From contig QRFJ01000492.1 of NCBI GenBank assembly GCA_006176705.1, positions 567,001 through 631,000 on the forward strand: a DNA stretch of 64,000 nucleotides, written 5' to 3'. Of this stretch, positions 19,986 to 32,879 are shown piece after piece. The DNA comes from Cocos nucifera. Lineage: Eukaryota; Streptophyta; Magnoliopsida; Arecales; Arecaceae. The translations under genes were made by a program, and so were the position numbers. Numbering within the stretch: the stretch's first letter is position 1; the number at the start of each line of letters is the position of its first letter. The notes under the pieces are model-generated. The model searched no databases. It had not been told where the DNA came from and saw nothing but the letters and a program-made list of their open reading frames with translations.

Positions 19986-21186
19986 TGGGTATTCACACTT
20001 GCAATTTTATTTCTTTCATAAAGAATATTATAATGGTCTTTAAGAAAACTAATTACATAGCCTTCTAGTGCTAGGCATGAAACAGAAATCAAATTTCTAC
20101 TTGCTGCAGGCACATAATAAGAATCTTTTAGAACTAAGTCTAAACCAAATGGTAGTCGAAGAGGATATGTTTCCACCATCACGACAGCAGCTCTTACTCC
20201 ATTTCTGATGTATAGGATCATCTTGCCATCCCTCAACCTCCTGCTATCCTCAAGATCCTATATGGAAGTGCACAAATAAGCACTAGAACCAAAGTCAAGC
20301 ACCCAACTAGATGCAGAAGAAACCATAAGGTTAGACTCAATAACGAGCATACCTCTAGAAGGACTTGCCTCCTTATTCTTCAGGATGGTTAGGTAAGTAG
20401 GATAGTTCCGCTTCCAGTGGCTATCATTATTGCAATGAAAATACTTTCCTTTATCAGCGGCCTTCTTCTTCAGCTCTGTCTTTTTCTTCTTTCCTTCTTC
20501 CACCTTCTACTTTTTCATAGACTTCTTCTTTTTTCCAAAAGACTTTCTCTTGAAAGAAGTCCGTTCTATAGCAAGCACTGAGCCTTTAGAATCTTTCATG
20601 GAAAGCTTAGCAATAACCAGCATATTCATAAGTTCGGTCAGAAAATTTTGAAGTTTATACACATGGTAGTTCATGATGAACTATCCATATGCATCAGTCA
20701 AGGATTATAAAATTATATCATTTTGTAAATCCAGATCTAACTTCACTCCGAGCTTCTCAGGCTCTTCCAAGTTCTTGATCATCATCAGATAACGATCTTG
20801 GACTGACTGCCCATCATGCATTTTAGCCTTGAAAAATCATTTAGTGACATGATACTTGGCTGCGTGACTCTGTTCACCAAACATCTCTTGTAGGTGAGCC
20901 AATATTTAGCGGGCAGTCCTGATATTTTCATGTTGGTGCTGAAGTTCATCAGACATCGAGCCCAACATTTAATATCTGGCCTTGTTATCTTTCTCCATCC
21001 ACTTTTCAAGAGACACTCTCTATTTAGCGGATGGACGAGCTGGTAAGGTGGGAGGATCCTGATCCAACACATGAGTTAACTCTTGGAATCTAAAATAATT
21101 TTGAAGTTTTGGAGCCAATCCTTGTAATTAGGTTCGGTTAATTTATGAGTGTCCAGGATACGTGCTAGTGGATTGGATGCAGACAT
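19986..21186 (-). pseudogene. gag: Copia1 gag and protease region, degenerate
   Basis: On the minus strand gag starts at 21186 (Met-Ser-Ala-Ser-Asn), as in the plus-strand copy at 36330. It is broken into several frames. A zinc knuckle remnant (CNNDSHWKRNYP, with Tyr in place of the last Cys) and a protease motif VLDFGSSAYLC (Asp-Phe-Gly instead of Asp-Ser-Gly) are at 20258-20503. A further piece (19982-20236) covers the protease end. The changed knuckle and active-site residues show that it is dead. Confidence 0.82.
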
Positions 21187-22330
21187 TTTTCTGTAGAGAG
21201 TCAAAGTTTTTGATTAGATATTATAATTAAGACTTGACCAATTTATTTAGAAGTTTTATTTTTAAATAAATTAGCTTCCACTATTTTCTCGAATCTCTAC
21301 ACTTCTTCTGTAGAGATGCGAAAATCTTCATGATTAATGATTTCTAATGGATGGTGTGGTCCCACCAAGTGACTCATCACCTCATCTAACAGTTATTGGT
21401 GATGGGTTAGCCAATGAGTGAACAACTCTTGTTCAATGATTCTCTAATCATGGTGTGCCCAAACTTGATCTCTAATTCATGGATCTCACCGTGCTCAGAA
21501 TATTGATCCACTCCTTAGTTAAGTCAGACCCACCATTTACATAGATTGGATTTTTAATTGAGTCTCTCATCATATCCAGAATATTGAGCCCAATCCATCC
21601 TCTAGTCCATAGCATCCAATGCCTAATAGATATGGTTGCATCTTTCTGGTGCAACTAAACTACTATAACCAGCCAAGAACAATCAATCCCGGGAAGGGTT
21701 CACATATCTACAATGGTGGAAGACCTTAGACTTAATCTTTTCTTAGAAAGATTTGATTTAGGTCTCATTAAATTAGACTTGACATAGTCATAACCTTTAT
21801 GACTAACCTAGTGGCATAGGTTAGCTCAGATTATTGACCACCTCAGATCAGAACTGAGCCAATAAATATAGTCAGGTAAGTGAGACCGATGGAAGGGATA
21901 TGCCATTAACTCGATAAGAATGCATTCAAGTCGAGTAGCTCTCAATTAAAAATCAGTCGATCGTATCTGCCAAACTTACCTTAGACACCAAATTATTGAG
22001 TCAGAATTAATTGGGTTAGCCTACAATCTAGAATCTAACCACTGAGCCTAATTAGGTCTTAGCTTGATCGATCGCTCATGTTACTTGATCTTGACCCAGA
22101 CTTAATCCTATTAGGCTAGTCAATTTAAGCACTATTGATACCATCTAACCAACTCTTGATTCAGTTTGATCAACCGCTTAGATCTAATTGAGCTACCCAA
22201 GCCCGAATCCAATATTATAAATATGTCTTAGATCTAAAATTCTTAATTTTAGACCTAATTAATATTTCATAATCTTAATTCTTAATTAAATCCTAGGGTT
22301 AGTAACCATGATTCTTTAGGGTTAGTAACC
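21187..22330 (-). other. Copia1 leader (untranslated region before gag), truncated
   Basis: This aligns in reverse with about 35200-36329 of the plus-strand copia1. It stops near 22330, before the hairpin region, the primer site and the 5' LTR, and abuts copia2 sequence. There is no coding evidence; the short ORFs are incidental. Confidence 0.75.
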
Positions 22331-22340
22331 ATGATTCCTT
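22295..22340 (+). repeat. 23-bp tandem repeat at the copia1/copia2 junction
   Basis: AGGGTTAGTAACCATGATTC plus three bases occurs twice (22295-22317 and 22318-22340) with one mismatch. It marks the boundary where the copia1 leader ends. Confidence 0.75.
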
Positions 22341-23927
22341 TGAGAACCCATACCTTCTTTATGTTTGGACTATTTTTCATTTTTTTGAAATTGCAAACAT
22401 AAGACTTTTATCCAGATTTTCCATAGCAAAAATAGATTGGTTTTTGTGAAGTTGAAGATGTATCATTTACAAAGAAACTCTTTAGAAATTTCTATTTCTT
22501 TTGAGTCTTAAAATCAATTCCTGCTTTGTCAAAGATAGCTTTTTGATTATTAAGTAATAATTATAGTGTTTTAGAACTTAATGTAAACTTTTTAACTATA
22601 GATTTATATTTTTCAAGTTCTTTCTTTAGGTTCTGATTTTCTGCAGAGATAAGCTCTTTTTCTCTCAATATTTTCTCTTTTTTTTTTAAATTTTGATTGA
22701 TTGATTTTAGATTTTTGTATTTCAAGGTTAACTTTTTAAGATCATCATACAATTCGTGAAATACTTCTTACAACTCATCAAATAAAATTTTAGGTCAAGT
22801 GTTACCTCATCCTCTAGAGCCATGAGATACAAATTTACTATTTCTTATGCTTCTTCATCTGAACTTGACTCTTCACTATCACTCCATGCTGCCATCATTA
22901 CTCTCTTCTTTAATTTCTTAGAGGATTTCTTCAATAGGGGGTAGTCTACCTTGAAGTGACCTGGTTTCTTGCATTCAAAGCATGTAGGCTGCTCCTTATC
23001 TTTGTCTTTCTTTCGATCTTTACTAGCTTCATCTTTAGAGAAGGGTCTTCTTTTGATGTTTGGTCTTTTCTTTCTTATGAACCTTCTAAATTTTCTGATT
23101 AGGAGAGCCATTTCTTCATCATCATCTTCTTCATCAGACTTTTCACTTTCTTCTTTTTCTTCCTTTGCTACGGACTTAAGAGCCATGGTCTTCTTCTTCT
23201 TAACTTCATCTTCTAAGTTTTGCTTCATGGTTAACTCATGTGTCATAAGAGAACCAAGAAGCTCTTCAAGAGATAAGGTGTTGAGATCCTTAGCTTCTTG
23301 TATAGCCATCAACTTTATCTTCCAACTTCAAGAAAAAGACCTAAGAATTTTTCTCAAAAGTTCACTATTAGTATACGATTTCCATAAACTTTTAAGTTTA
23401 TTTATTATACCAGTAAATCGTGTAAACATTTTGGTAATACTTTCGATTGATTCCATTTTGAAAGGTTCATATTTATGCACTAACATATTAATTTTGGATT
23501 CCTTCACTTGATTGGTACCTTCATGGGTAACCTCAAGTCTATCTCATATTTTTTTTACTGAAATATAAGTAGAAATTCGATTAAATTCATTGGCATTAAG
23601 TGAGCAATAAAGCACATTCATTGCTTTAGCATTTAATTGAGCCAATTTTTTATCATTTTCATCCCAATCCCTTTCGGATTTGGAAATTATGTTACCATCA
23701 ATGCTAATTATGGATGTGTGTGGTCCATTGATTATGACACTCCGTAGGTCATAATCAAGTACTTGAATAAATATGCGCATGCATGTCTTCCAATATGTGT
23801 AGTTGGAGCCATTAAACAAGGATGGCCTTTTTCTGGACTGCCTTTCCATTAGAAAGATATTTAATTGGATTGTCATTTTGATTGATTAATCTAAATCAAA
23901 TGAACAACAAACAAAATGAGAGCACCT
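22341..23927 (-). pseudogene. gag: Copia2 gag, minus strand, degenerate (rest of element missing)
   Basis: The N-terminal gag (23544-23876) contains YWKTCMRIFIQ and AQLNAKAMN, typical of plant copia gag (UBN2/DUF4219 type). A middle frame (22845-23312) has an acidic stretch and a zinc knuckle, CFECKKPGHFKVDY, whose last Cys is Tyr. A Lys/Glu-rich coiled-coil segment lies at 22561-22752. Stops and frame changes separate the parts. No protease, RT or integrase follows: the sequence ends against copia1 at about 22340. The element is therefore a truncated 5' end. Confidence 0.82.
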
Positions 23928-23939
23928 GCTCTGATACTA
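23928..23939 (-). other. Copia2 primer binding site (minus strand)
   Basis: The minus-strand reading TAGTATCAGAGC begins two bases after the LTR end. It is the tRNA-Met-type site with one mismatch (TAG for TGG). Confidence 0.75.
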
Positions 23940-23941
23940 CT

Positions 23942-25425
23942 TGTTACCTAGAAGAACAATCCAAGAGGGGGGATGAATTAGGTTTTTCAAAAATTTTTGG
24001 TTTACTAAATGTATGTGCAAAACATAAATATTGATATGCTGAAAATGTAGTAATTTAAATATATAGAAAATAATAGTAACTAAAGGAAAGAATCATACAC
24101 ACAAAAACTTAATATTTTTATAGTTGTTTGATGTCAAATCCAACACCTACGTCCACTTCTAAAGCACTTCACTTGAGAATTCCACTATAATCTTCAAGAT
24201 TATAGCAAGATTGTTTTCACCGAGCTCACAACCTAAATCCAGTTGGTTTTATAGGCTAACCAACCAAAATCTAATTCCAAGCTACTTCTAGGCTTGTACA
24301 AATCCAATTCAAGGCTTGGATGAGTCTATCCCCCAAGTTTCAACTTTTTTGAAACTTAAAATACAAAAATTTTGAAGTATAGAAATTTAAAATAAAACAA
24401 ACTCCTTGAAGAGCAGATTTGAAGCTTTAATGCACAAGCTGAGTTATTGGAGGACTTTAGCAATGAATGCTCCCTTTTTTCACTTGAGAATGCCTTGATT
24501 GCATGACTGGTTGAGTGGTTGAACAGCAATGAAAACTTTTAAAGGCTCACTATTTAAACTACACATAGATTTTCAAAAGATTACTGAAGTTTTCTACTTC
24601 ATTGCTTTTATATCTTGAGTTCTCCAGCCTTAATCTCATCTTAGAAGCCTTCTAATCTAAGTTAAGAGGTCCAAAAATAGGTTTGTAGCTATTGGAACAT
24701 TAGAAAAAGCCATTTAGAGAGTGAAAAATGAAATCTGGATAGTTTTGAGAACTAGCCGTTGGGGTTGTCAAAAACTCGGAAGTCAACTCTCCAAAGCGTT
24801 GAGTCGACTTCAGCTATAGGATGAAAAATTTTGAAGTTTGGAAGTTGACTCCCTAAAAGCTTTGAGTCGACTCCAGCTGCAAGATAAAAAATTCTGACTC
24901 TCTGTATTCCTATCCTGTGCTAGTTTTGCATGTCAGAGTCGACTCCTGGACTTTCTAAGTCGACTCTAATTGCAGGATGAAAAATTCTATATTCTATTCT
25001 TAGACTAGTATCTTTTCTGAAACATGAGTCAACTCTAACTTTTCTTGAGTTGACTCATCCATGAGTCGACTCCTGCGATAGAGTTCATACTAAAGTCTTC
25101 TATTTTAAGTCTGATGCCTATCTAAGCTCGTGAGTCGGCTCCTACCAATCTAGAGTCGACTCCTGACCTATGCCAAATGCTGAAACCATGCCAAATTTAT
25201 ATTTAAATTTTCTTTGAGTTGGTTTATGACTCAATACTCTTTAAAAATGTTTGGCTTGATCTTTTTTTCCTCCTTTTTCATAATTATTTCAATCAAACAT
25301 GGAGCATCATTGAAATGGATTCCTGTTTTTCCTGAACTTTATCTTAAACAATCCAACCAAGTTGTTAGTACCAAAAATCAGCTCAAATATTTTGTTATTC
25401 ATCAAAATCATACCTAAGATCAACA
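23942..25425 (-). repeat. Copia2 5' LTR (minus strand)
   Basis: The LTR is about 1484 bp and runs on the minus strand from TGTTGATCTTAGG (25425) to the terminal ...GGTAACA at 23942. Its start resembles the plus-strand LTR at 51809. It contains an array of GTCGAC palindromes. The right flank is copia3 sequence, implying insertion into copia3. Confidence 0.75.
24803..25160. repeat. Array of GAGTCGACTC-type palindromes in the copia2 LTR
   Basis: Perfect GTCGAC occurs at 24803, 24866, 24938, 24959, 25065 and 25155. One-base variants (GAGTCAACTC, GAGTTGACTC, GAGTCGGCTC) lie between them. Spacing is irregular (21-106 bp). The function is unknown. Confidence 0.8.
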
Positions 25426-26600
25426 TCTCTTTAGGTGAATCAACTAGTGTCTATACACTATTGATTTTCATGGACTCCAATTTGGTTTTGATGGCTCCAA
25501 ACCACTTCTTAGAGTCAGACCTCTGTATAGCATCCATATAGGTGATCAAATTCTTATTGTTCTCATCGAGCTCAATAGGATCGCCATCCTAAGCCTAGAT
25601 ACCAAAGTATCTATCTAGTTAATGTGGTACTCTATCAAATCTTCTTAAAGATGCCAAATTAATGGGCTTTAGATTTGATCTAATCAAATCTGATTCTGTA
25701 GGTTTAATAGATTGTGTCAGTTCACTCTATCGATCAAACTTTCTCAGTTCAACTTACAGGCATTAGTTCCTTCTCTAAGGGACTCCTTTACAAAAAAGAA
25801 TGCCTTACTGTTGAGAACAACTTTTGTTCTTCAGCATGGTAGAAATAATAATCCTTAAACACCTATTGGAACAGAATCCAAGTTTATCTGTGTGCAATCC
25901 TTTGACATAGTCCGATCAACCCCAAATCCGAAGGTGAGAGAGTCTAGGCCTATGTTCAATCTATATGTCATATGGAGAGTCTTTGCAATCGATTTACTTA
26001 GAATAATTTTCATAGTAAAATAATTAGTCTCAAGAGCTTAATCCTGAAATAGGCAGACTAGTAAATCCCATCATGGATCGAACCATGTCTAATAAAGTTT
26101 GATTTCTCCTTTTTGATATACTATGTTTCGAAAGAAGTCCACTGAGAGAGAATCTAATTATCTCTTAGATATATCAAAGACTCACTGGATAAATATTCAC
26201 CTTCTTGATTTGATCGAAGAGTTCTAATATCTTTTTCAATTTATTTTTCTACTTCATTATAGAGTCATTTGAAGAGTTCAAATAATTCAAGCCAGACGTA
26301 CCCATACCTAAATAGGTCACCTACAATCAAAATAAAATATCAATATCTTTCTTTAGTATTTTAAGTATCATAAGTCTATATACATCACCATGTATGAGAC
26401 TTAGAACTTTACCGGCTCTTTCATCTTTTTCAATAAAAGGTGACTTTGTCATCTTTACAAGAAGATAAGACTTATAGGTCAACGATGATTCATAATCATT
26501 GATATCGAGATTTTTCTCTAAAGCTAACAAATTTATCCTGTTCTTGTCAAGATGACTAAGCCTATATTGCCAAAGATAGATATTCATGATATTATCTAAC
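25426..26600 (-). pseudogene. pol: Copia3 pol fragment (RT start, integrase, GAG-pre-integrase), heavily decayed
   Basis: The minus-strand ORF 26327-26587 reads LWQYRLSHLDKNRIN, which is the GAG-pre-integrase motif (LWHxRLGHL in intact copies). Around 26150-26230 a remnant of the integrase SDxGGEY region is visible in broken frame. Near 25450-25560 there is an RT N-terminal remnant. Many stops and small indels show that it is the oldest copia layer here. RNase H and the 3' LTR are lost where copia2 abuts at 25425. Confidence 0.72.
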
Positions 26601-28130
26601 TTGGATTTCTATTAGATGTATACATTACACTTAACAGGCTATGTAAATATTAAATATTATTTATTTATTATCCATATATTATTATAATATTATTCATAAT
26701 AATATCATAATAATCTTTTTTATTAATAAATAATGATTATCTTTAGCCAAAAAGCCATCAAAGATCATATTCATCATAAACGATGGACAATAATGACAGT
26801 CACTCTAATGATAGTATTTGTATTAAAAATTAGCTTGATGATTCCTAAAGCTAGGATTAGAATTAGACTTCTATCCCTAATGCTCAGGAATCTCTCATCA
26901 TTTTTAAATATTTCACTTACTTGTAGTCCTTGCAACAAATTGTATAAGACTACCGATATCCAATACCTAGGTAGTAGAATCTCAAATAGATAAATTTCAA
27001 GATGTTATCATATAACATCCTTGATAAGCAACTCTTTCCTCCTTTCTCTTGTTCAGTCTGTTGGGGTCAAGAAAAGTAAGATAATTCTTCTTCCTATGAC
27101 CCTGCTTCTAGCAGTAGAAGCACTCTATCTTATTTGGATCAGTCTTGAACTTTTTATTTTGACTGGACTTAGAAGCTCCAGCACGAACCCATTCATACTA
27201 CTAAATCAAAATCAACTTTTGATACTAATTATCAAAATTGGATCCTATAAGTATATCACTATCTAACAGTAATCAGAGCAATTAGGGTTTAGCCATAATT
27301 TGAATAGAAAAGACAACAATGACCTATTGTATATGAATTATTTTAAGCCTAGAGACTTGAATTTTAGTCTAAAGGTTCTCCAATGATTTTATTCAATTTG
27401 GTAGCCTCTACCTTCAATTTGAGGAATTACTTTAATTCTCTAGCAAGCACTAGAATCCACATAGACTACACACAAGCCCGACTTTGGTCGATCAACCCAT
27501 GTGCATCTACGGGTAGGTTCTTTAATCAATTATTTTTTTAAATAACTTTTAGTAATTAAATTTTACCCTAGAAACCTAATCAGTAGGTTTTGACCTCCAC
27601 TGCAAGGATCTAGTTAGGTCCAACCATTAACATGAACATACTTAGTGCATATAACCAACGAATGATTAAGCCTAATTTTGGTTGGTCAACCTAGCCACCA
27701 TTAGAGAGACACTTTCAAGTTATCATATTATGAATGATAATTCCATTAGTCAATAAGCACTAGGCTTTTGTGCCTCCAATGATTATTGTGTTAATGGATC
27801 CATTATCACCCAACTTAATGAGAGGATATGACCCAATTATCTCCATAGCTTTATCATTTTAAGGATCTAATAAATTTAAAAAATTTAAATTTATTTATGA
27901 TTTAAGGATAGATAAGACATGGACCAAATTGCTCTCACTGACTTCATCAAGTTAAATCCTCCCATTGACTTCTCAAGTTATTTATGAGGACTAGGATCAT
28001 TTTTGGTTCATGGGCACCTAGATCAGTCTCACTGAATAAAACTAGTCTCATTGATTTTCTATGTGACATAGGTTAGCATGAATCAATGAGCAACCTAATC
28101 AAAGGCCAATTAACCATATTAGTCAGATAA
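26601..28130 (-). pseudogene. Copia3 gag and leader remains, AT-rich
   Basis: Around 27030-27200 the minus strand has a decayed gag zinc-knuckle region. Beyond it (27290-28130) the sequence resembles the copia1/copia3 leader. 26640-26740 is very AT-rich, near-simple sequence. The small ORFs at 26733-26993 and 27021-27266 lie on the opposite strand and have no recognisable motif. A solo LTR interrupts it at 28136. Confidence 0.55.
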
Positions 28131-28135
28131 GTAAG

Positions 28136-30410
28136 TGAAGAAAAATCCTGATTTCTCGGACCAGGTTCATTCAGATCTGATCAGATTAAGAGATATATTT
28201 TAAAAATTTTTTTCTTTGATCTAGATCAAATCTGGGATGTTTTAGATCTGATTCTTATTATTTTAATAATTAAAATAAAATTAGATAAATTAAATTAAAT
28301 TAAATTTATCTTGAAGTAGGTAATTCTATTACCCGTTGATGATCCTGTAAGCAGCGGAAGATTTTGGATCTAGCCATGCAAGTGCCTGACCTCTATCGGT
28401 ATCCACTCGGACTGGATCTGAAGATCCTCTTCTTCTCTATCACGTCTCCAAAAATCAAATTTGGATCTGATCTGGAGGATTGTCAAAATATCTTTCGAAG
28501 ATCAGTCGTCCTTTACAGCAGCGCAGCCTTCTAGCTTTCAGTCGCCTTTCTCTCATCTGGATCGCACCAACCAAGGTTCAAAACTTCTTTTGGATGTGGA
28601 GAGGAGAGGGAGAAGGTGGGTTTGGCATAAAGGAGGAGAGGAGAAGCAGCCTTGGGGCGTAGAGAATTGTTATTTTCAATCTTGATTTGAGATGGGCGTA
28701 GGGTATTATTTATAGACTGTCTGTGATCCAACTCCTCTTCTTCCCAACCAATCACAACCCTTTGTGAAATCAGATCTAAATCTGATTGGTGAAAATAGAG
28801 TTCCCTAGATTCCTTCTTAGATGGCGCCTAAGATCAGTCAAAGTTGGTTCTTAGGAGAACTCTAATCGAAATCCAAAAAGAAGATGGAGTCCCTATCCAA
28901 CAGGGACTCCGGGCGCCTCTGACTTGGGCACACGCCAAGGGTGGCATGTGCCCTCCTCCTTGCCAGGTTTTGGCAGGGGGACAGGCTCCCACCAATCCTC
29001 TAATAGGTGCATGACACATGGACAAAAGTCAAAGTATCAATGGTCAATATTTGACCAGTCAAAGGTCAACTTTTGACCAAAGTCAAAGGACGAAAAATGG
29101 CAGATGACCAAAAATGGCAGGTAATGTCTTACAAAATAAGACAACCTTTTCTAACTTGGACAAGCTTCAGTCAGATAAAGTGAAGGCCTCTAAATGAGCA
29201 TAAATTTCTTTGGCTCAGTCAGGACAACTATTTATGATAGTAAAAGAAGAATGTTAGGTTCAATCGAGTGCTAGCACGATTTTCTTGAACCTAATTGAAT
29301 CTCATTTAGATCAATTGAATTGGATCAGTTCAATTGATGATCACCATATTCAAACCCTTGTTTGCGTGACCCAGTTAGGTTCAGTTCTATATGGTAATGG
29401 GATATGTCATGATCTCTATCATCGACATCATCGAAACTTCTTTCGATGGATCAGAACTCTTTTGATTTAAATAGCTAGAATGATCGATCATCTAAATCAT
29501 TCTAATTGCTCCCAAAATCCACCAGTGACACCTAGCAGTATATAGTGGCAACCCATTAGAGCTAAATGTGAACCTCTTGGTGCAGCTACTTGTGTGATTA
29601 AATTCTTCTATCTTGAGCCCCGATCAGATTAGGGTTAAGGTGAACTCGTCAAACCCTAGTCTCCATCATATGATGTAATCATTCGATTTCAAGTCCAATG
29701 TGAAAATCTAAATAGAAACTCTTTCTATTATTTCACTCTGCCATGGCCATGGACTTCTGGATTTGATTCTCATGATCATCATAGGGCTGCTCCTCTACCA
29801 CCGAGGTAGATAGATTTCATCTTGATGCGATCTAGTTCCTACAATGAACATGCTATAGCCAACATACACCTCAGGGTTCTATATGGCTAGGAGACCAAGT
29901 AATGGTGTAGTCAAACTATAACACTCTCAAGGTGAACTGTCGATGCATCTCAGATCAAAGAACCAGACACACCACTGCAGCATGGAGTCAGTCATTGACG
30001 AGAAGGTAGACTCCCTAATGACTACTCGAGATGGTCACGCTCAGTGCCTTCGTTCTCTAACGAGTATCTGTACTCTTGCTCTGATGTCTCCACACCGTAG
30101 ACTCAAGACTTACCTACTAAAGAGAAGTGATTGTACGCCAATCTTTCGGATCAATCACCATCCTCGTGATGATCCTATGGTCGGAAGCATTTTATGAGTT
30201 AATAATGATTATTCATGTCTTAAATTTTCAACTCTTAAAAATATGAATTATCATTATCATTAACTTAAAGGATGTATCACAGACACTAAATACACATATG
30301 TGATAGAAAATAACCCATTTTATTGATATTAGTCAAAATTATAATTTTGCCCCTAGAAGTGTATTACAAGTGTCAGCCAATTCTGGCTTCTAGGGCACAT
30401 ATATCTAACA
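28136..30410 (-). mobile_element. Copia1 solo LTR with GTAAG target duplication
   Basis: A complete 2275-bp LTR (plus-strand reading TGAAG...CTAACA) is flanked by GTAAG at 28131-28135 and again at 30411-30415. Internal sequence is absent and the same decayed copia3 leader resumes at 30416. This is the classic product of recombination between the two LTRs of one insertion. The small ORFs inside (28461-28685, 29943-30197) recur in other LTR copies and are not genes. Confidence 0.92.
28707..28714 (-). promoter_or_regulatory. TATA box of the copia1 solo LTR (minus strand)
   Basis: TATAAATA on the minus strand sits at the same LTR position as 33868-33875 and 41999-42006 in the plus-strand copy. 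Confidence 0.5.
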
Positions 30411-30415
30411 GTAAG

Positions 30416-31649
30416 ATCGGTGGGAGGGTCTGCTAAGGCTTGCTTTAGACACCATTAGAAATAATCTGATAAGCAAGCTGCTAATTAAAAATCATCAATC
30501 TGAAAATGCCAGACTTACCTTAGACACCAATCGATTTATCATATTTGATTTGGTCTACCTAAAGACTCAGACTCAATCACTGAGCTACGATCATGGTCCA
30601 TTTGTTAGATGTATGGAGTTTGATCAACCACAACTATTGAATTGATCTATAAAAAAGAAATAATCTAATCCTAATTAACTATTAATTATGTTTGATCAAT
30701 TTCTTAACTTAGTCCATATTTACTCTAACCCTAGGTCTAATCCAGTTAATGACCTGATCAAAGCTAACCCATTATCCTTTAATCCATGTTTTATGAAATG
30801 GTCTTAGGATCTTCAAATCACAAATCTAGATTCTAAACAATCACATAATTTTCAATTAAGTTCAAAGCTTATGGGTTGGGATTTGGAATCTCAGAACTAC
30901 ATTCTGATTTAATTATTTAAAATATTTTTAAATTTAATAAATAATTTATAAGAAATCACATTCATTTCATGGTTTTAGATCTGATTTATTTCATTATTTA
31001 GATCATGTCCTAGGATTTTGAATCTAGAGTTTTGTAGAAAGTAAGTTTGCAATTTAATTTCTACAAGGCATATGTCATACATATACAAACTAGATTTAAA
31101 CTAAAGTTACATATCAAGCATATGTATAAAAGGAGCTAGATCAAAACATGAAACATATATTATTCAGATCTTATCTAAAAAACTAAAATCAAATCATAAA
31201 TTATTTAATTTTAGATTTAAAATTTAAAAATAAATCATAAATTATTTTAGATCGTATCTAACTTATTTATGATTTAGAAAGCATATACTAGGATAATCTC
31301 TCCACTATAAGGGATAAACTTTATAGCAGGACAACTTTATAATCAGTATGTACGATTCGATATTATTTAGATCTAATCTAAATAATCTAAAATAGATCTA
31401 ATATCTATTTAATTTTAAATTTAAAATTAAAAAATAAATCATAAAATTATTTAGATCATATGTAACTTATTTATGAATCATAAAAATTAAATCAGCACAT
31501 ACTAAGATAACCTTTCATTATAAAGGGTTAACCTTACAACAAGACAATCTTATGTTAGTATGTGCAATCTTTAATATTTTATTTTTAGATTTATTATAAA
31601 ACATGTATGATCATGTTATAAAATAATCTAGATGCCTTGATACCACTAT
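30416..31649 (-). other. Copia3 leader, continuing after the solo LTR
   Basis: This is AT-rich sequence with the phrase ACTTACCTTAGACACCA shared with the copia1 leader. It ends near 31636-31649 in a degenerate primer site: the minus strand reads TGGTATCAAGGC just before the LTR end. No coding evidence was found. Confidence 0.55.
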
Positions 31650-32879
31650 TGAAAAATATGCAGGATTTCATACATACATTTTAAAACTTTTTTGAATTTA
31701 TAAGCAGTGGAAGACATAGATTAAATAATTTAATCTAATTATGCATGTGATCTAATTACTAAATCATACATCTAGGATCTATAACATGTCATGATGCAAG
31801 CATAAATATAAAAATAAAATTCAAGTTGGTATTGATTAAATCAATACCTAGATTTAGAACAATTCTAGAAAAAACCTAGATTATATCTAGATCAGATAAA
31901 AGATCAAATCTTATACCTTGCACGGGTTGAGAACTTAGTAGTTGAAAATCGAAGTCGTCTTTTATTGCTTGGAGCTACACATGTGTTCGGTCTCTACAAG
32001 TAATCCACATGAGGCTGCAACACAGATCAGAAGTTCATTGAATGAAGATTCACTTGAAGTGCTAACTTTTCGTGAATCCCTCCTGATGGTTAATCAAAAA
32101 GATATTCTTTAGATCCTTTGGATCCTCTAAGAGATAAAGAATAAAAGAAGAATTTTGGAAGAAATCCAACTCTTGGATCTCCTAAAAATTAAAAAATTAA
32201 AAAACTCAAGAAAATGCCTTAAGAGAAGATAGATCTTCTCTTTCAAGACATCAACCGTTGATGTCCTAAAAGTGTCTCCATGTCAGGACAAGAGGAGACC
32301 TTCTCTTCTAGAATTATCTCTCACTTCTAAATGTCTTATTCTCTAGCTTTTCTCATGAAAAAATCTCATAAACATGGAGAAGAAGAGTTCTCAAAGAAAT
32401 CCTAAGAGAAGACCATCTTCTCTTTTTCTTGTCTCATCAGGATATGATCAAATCATGTCCAAAGAGGACCACAATACCCTAACTCCTTAGAGCACTTATT
32501 CTTCATGCCCTCTTCCTCTCTATCTCATATCTTTCTTATAGAAAAATCTCATACAAAAATAAGAAAGAAAGAATTCGAAAGAAAAACACAAGAGAAGATA
32601 ATTTTTCTTATCTTTTTCCCTTTAAGACATCAACTTTTGATGTCTTAATGAAAGACTCTCCTCCAAGGAACTTGGTGCCCCAATCTCCCACGCCTCCTCT
32701 TTTTCCTCTGGAATTTTTGTGGAAAATCCCAGGGATATAATGCACACCATAAAAATAAGAGGTACCCAGAAAATAAGGGAAGACTAGGTCAAAAGACCTC
32801 CTATTTTTTCTACATAAGGACCAGGAAGTCATGCACACACCAAGGAATAATAATGGGTGAACAAAAATAGAGGCATGGG
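31650..32879 (-). repeat. Copia3 5' LTR, partial
   Basis: On the minus strand this lies directly outside the degenerate primer site and ends in CATATTTTTCA. Its architecture resembles the copia1 LTR but the sequence is largely different. The outer end is unclear because a short tandem repeat and the truncated copia1 LTR abut it. No genes were seen; the ORF at 32608-32838 has no recognisable motif. Confidence 0.5.

Noticed and set aside
24803..25160. GTCGAC repeats as cloning-site (SalI) vector contamination
   Set aside because: The sites sit in degenerate palindromes spread through an LTR whose relatives carry variant palindromes. No vector sequence is nearby.
28461..30197. Small ORFs in the copia1 LTR (also 33495-34051, 41624-42182, 54195-55558, 60358-60925)
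   Set aside because: Equivalent positions in other LTR copies are broken by stops and indels, so there is no conserved coding frame.
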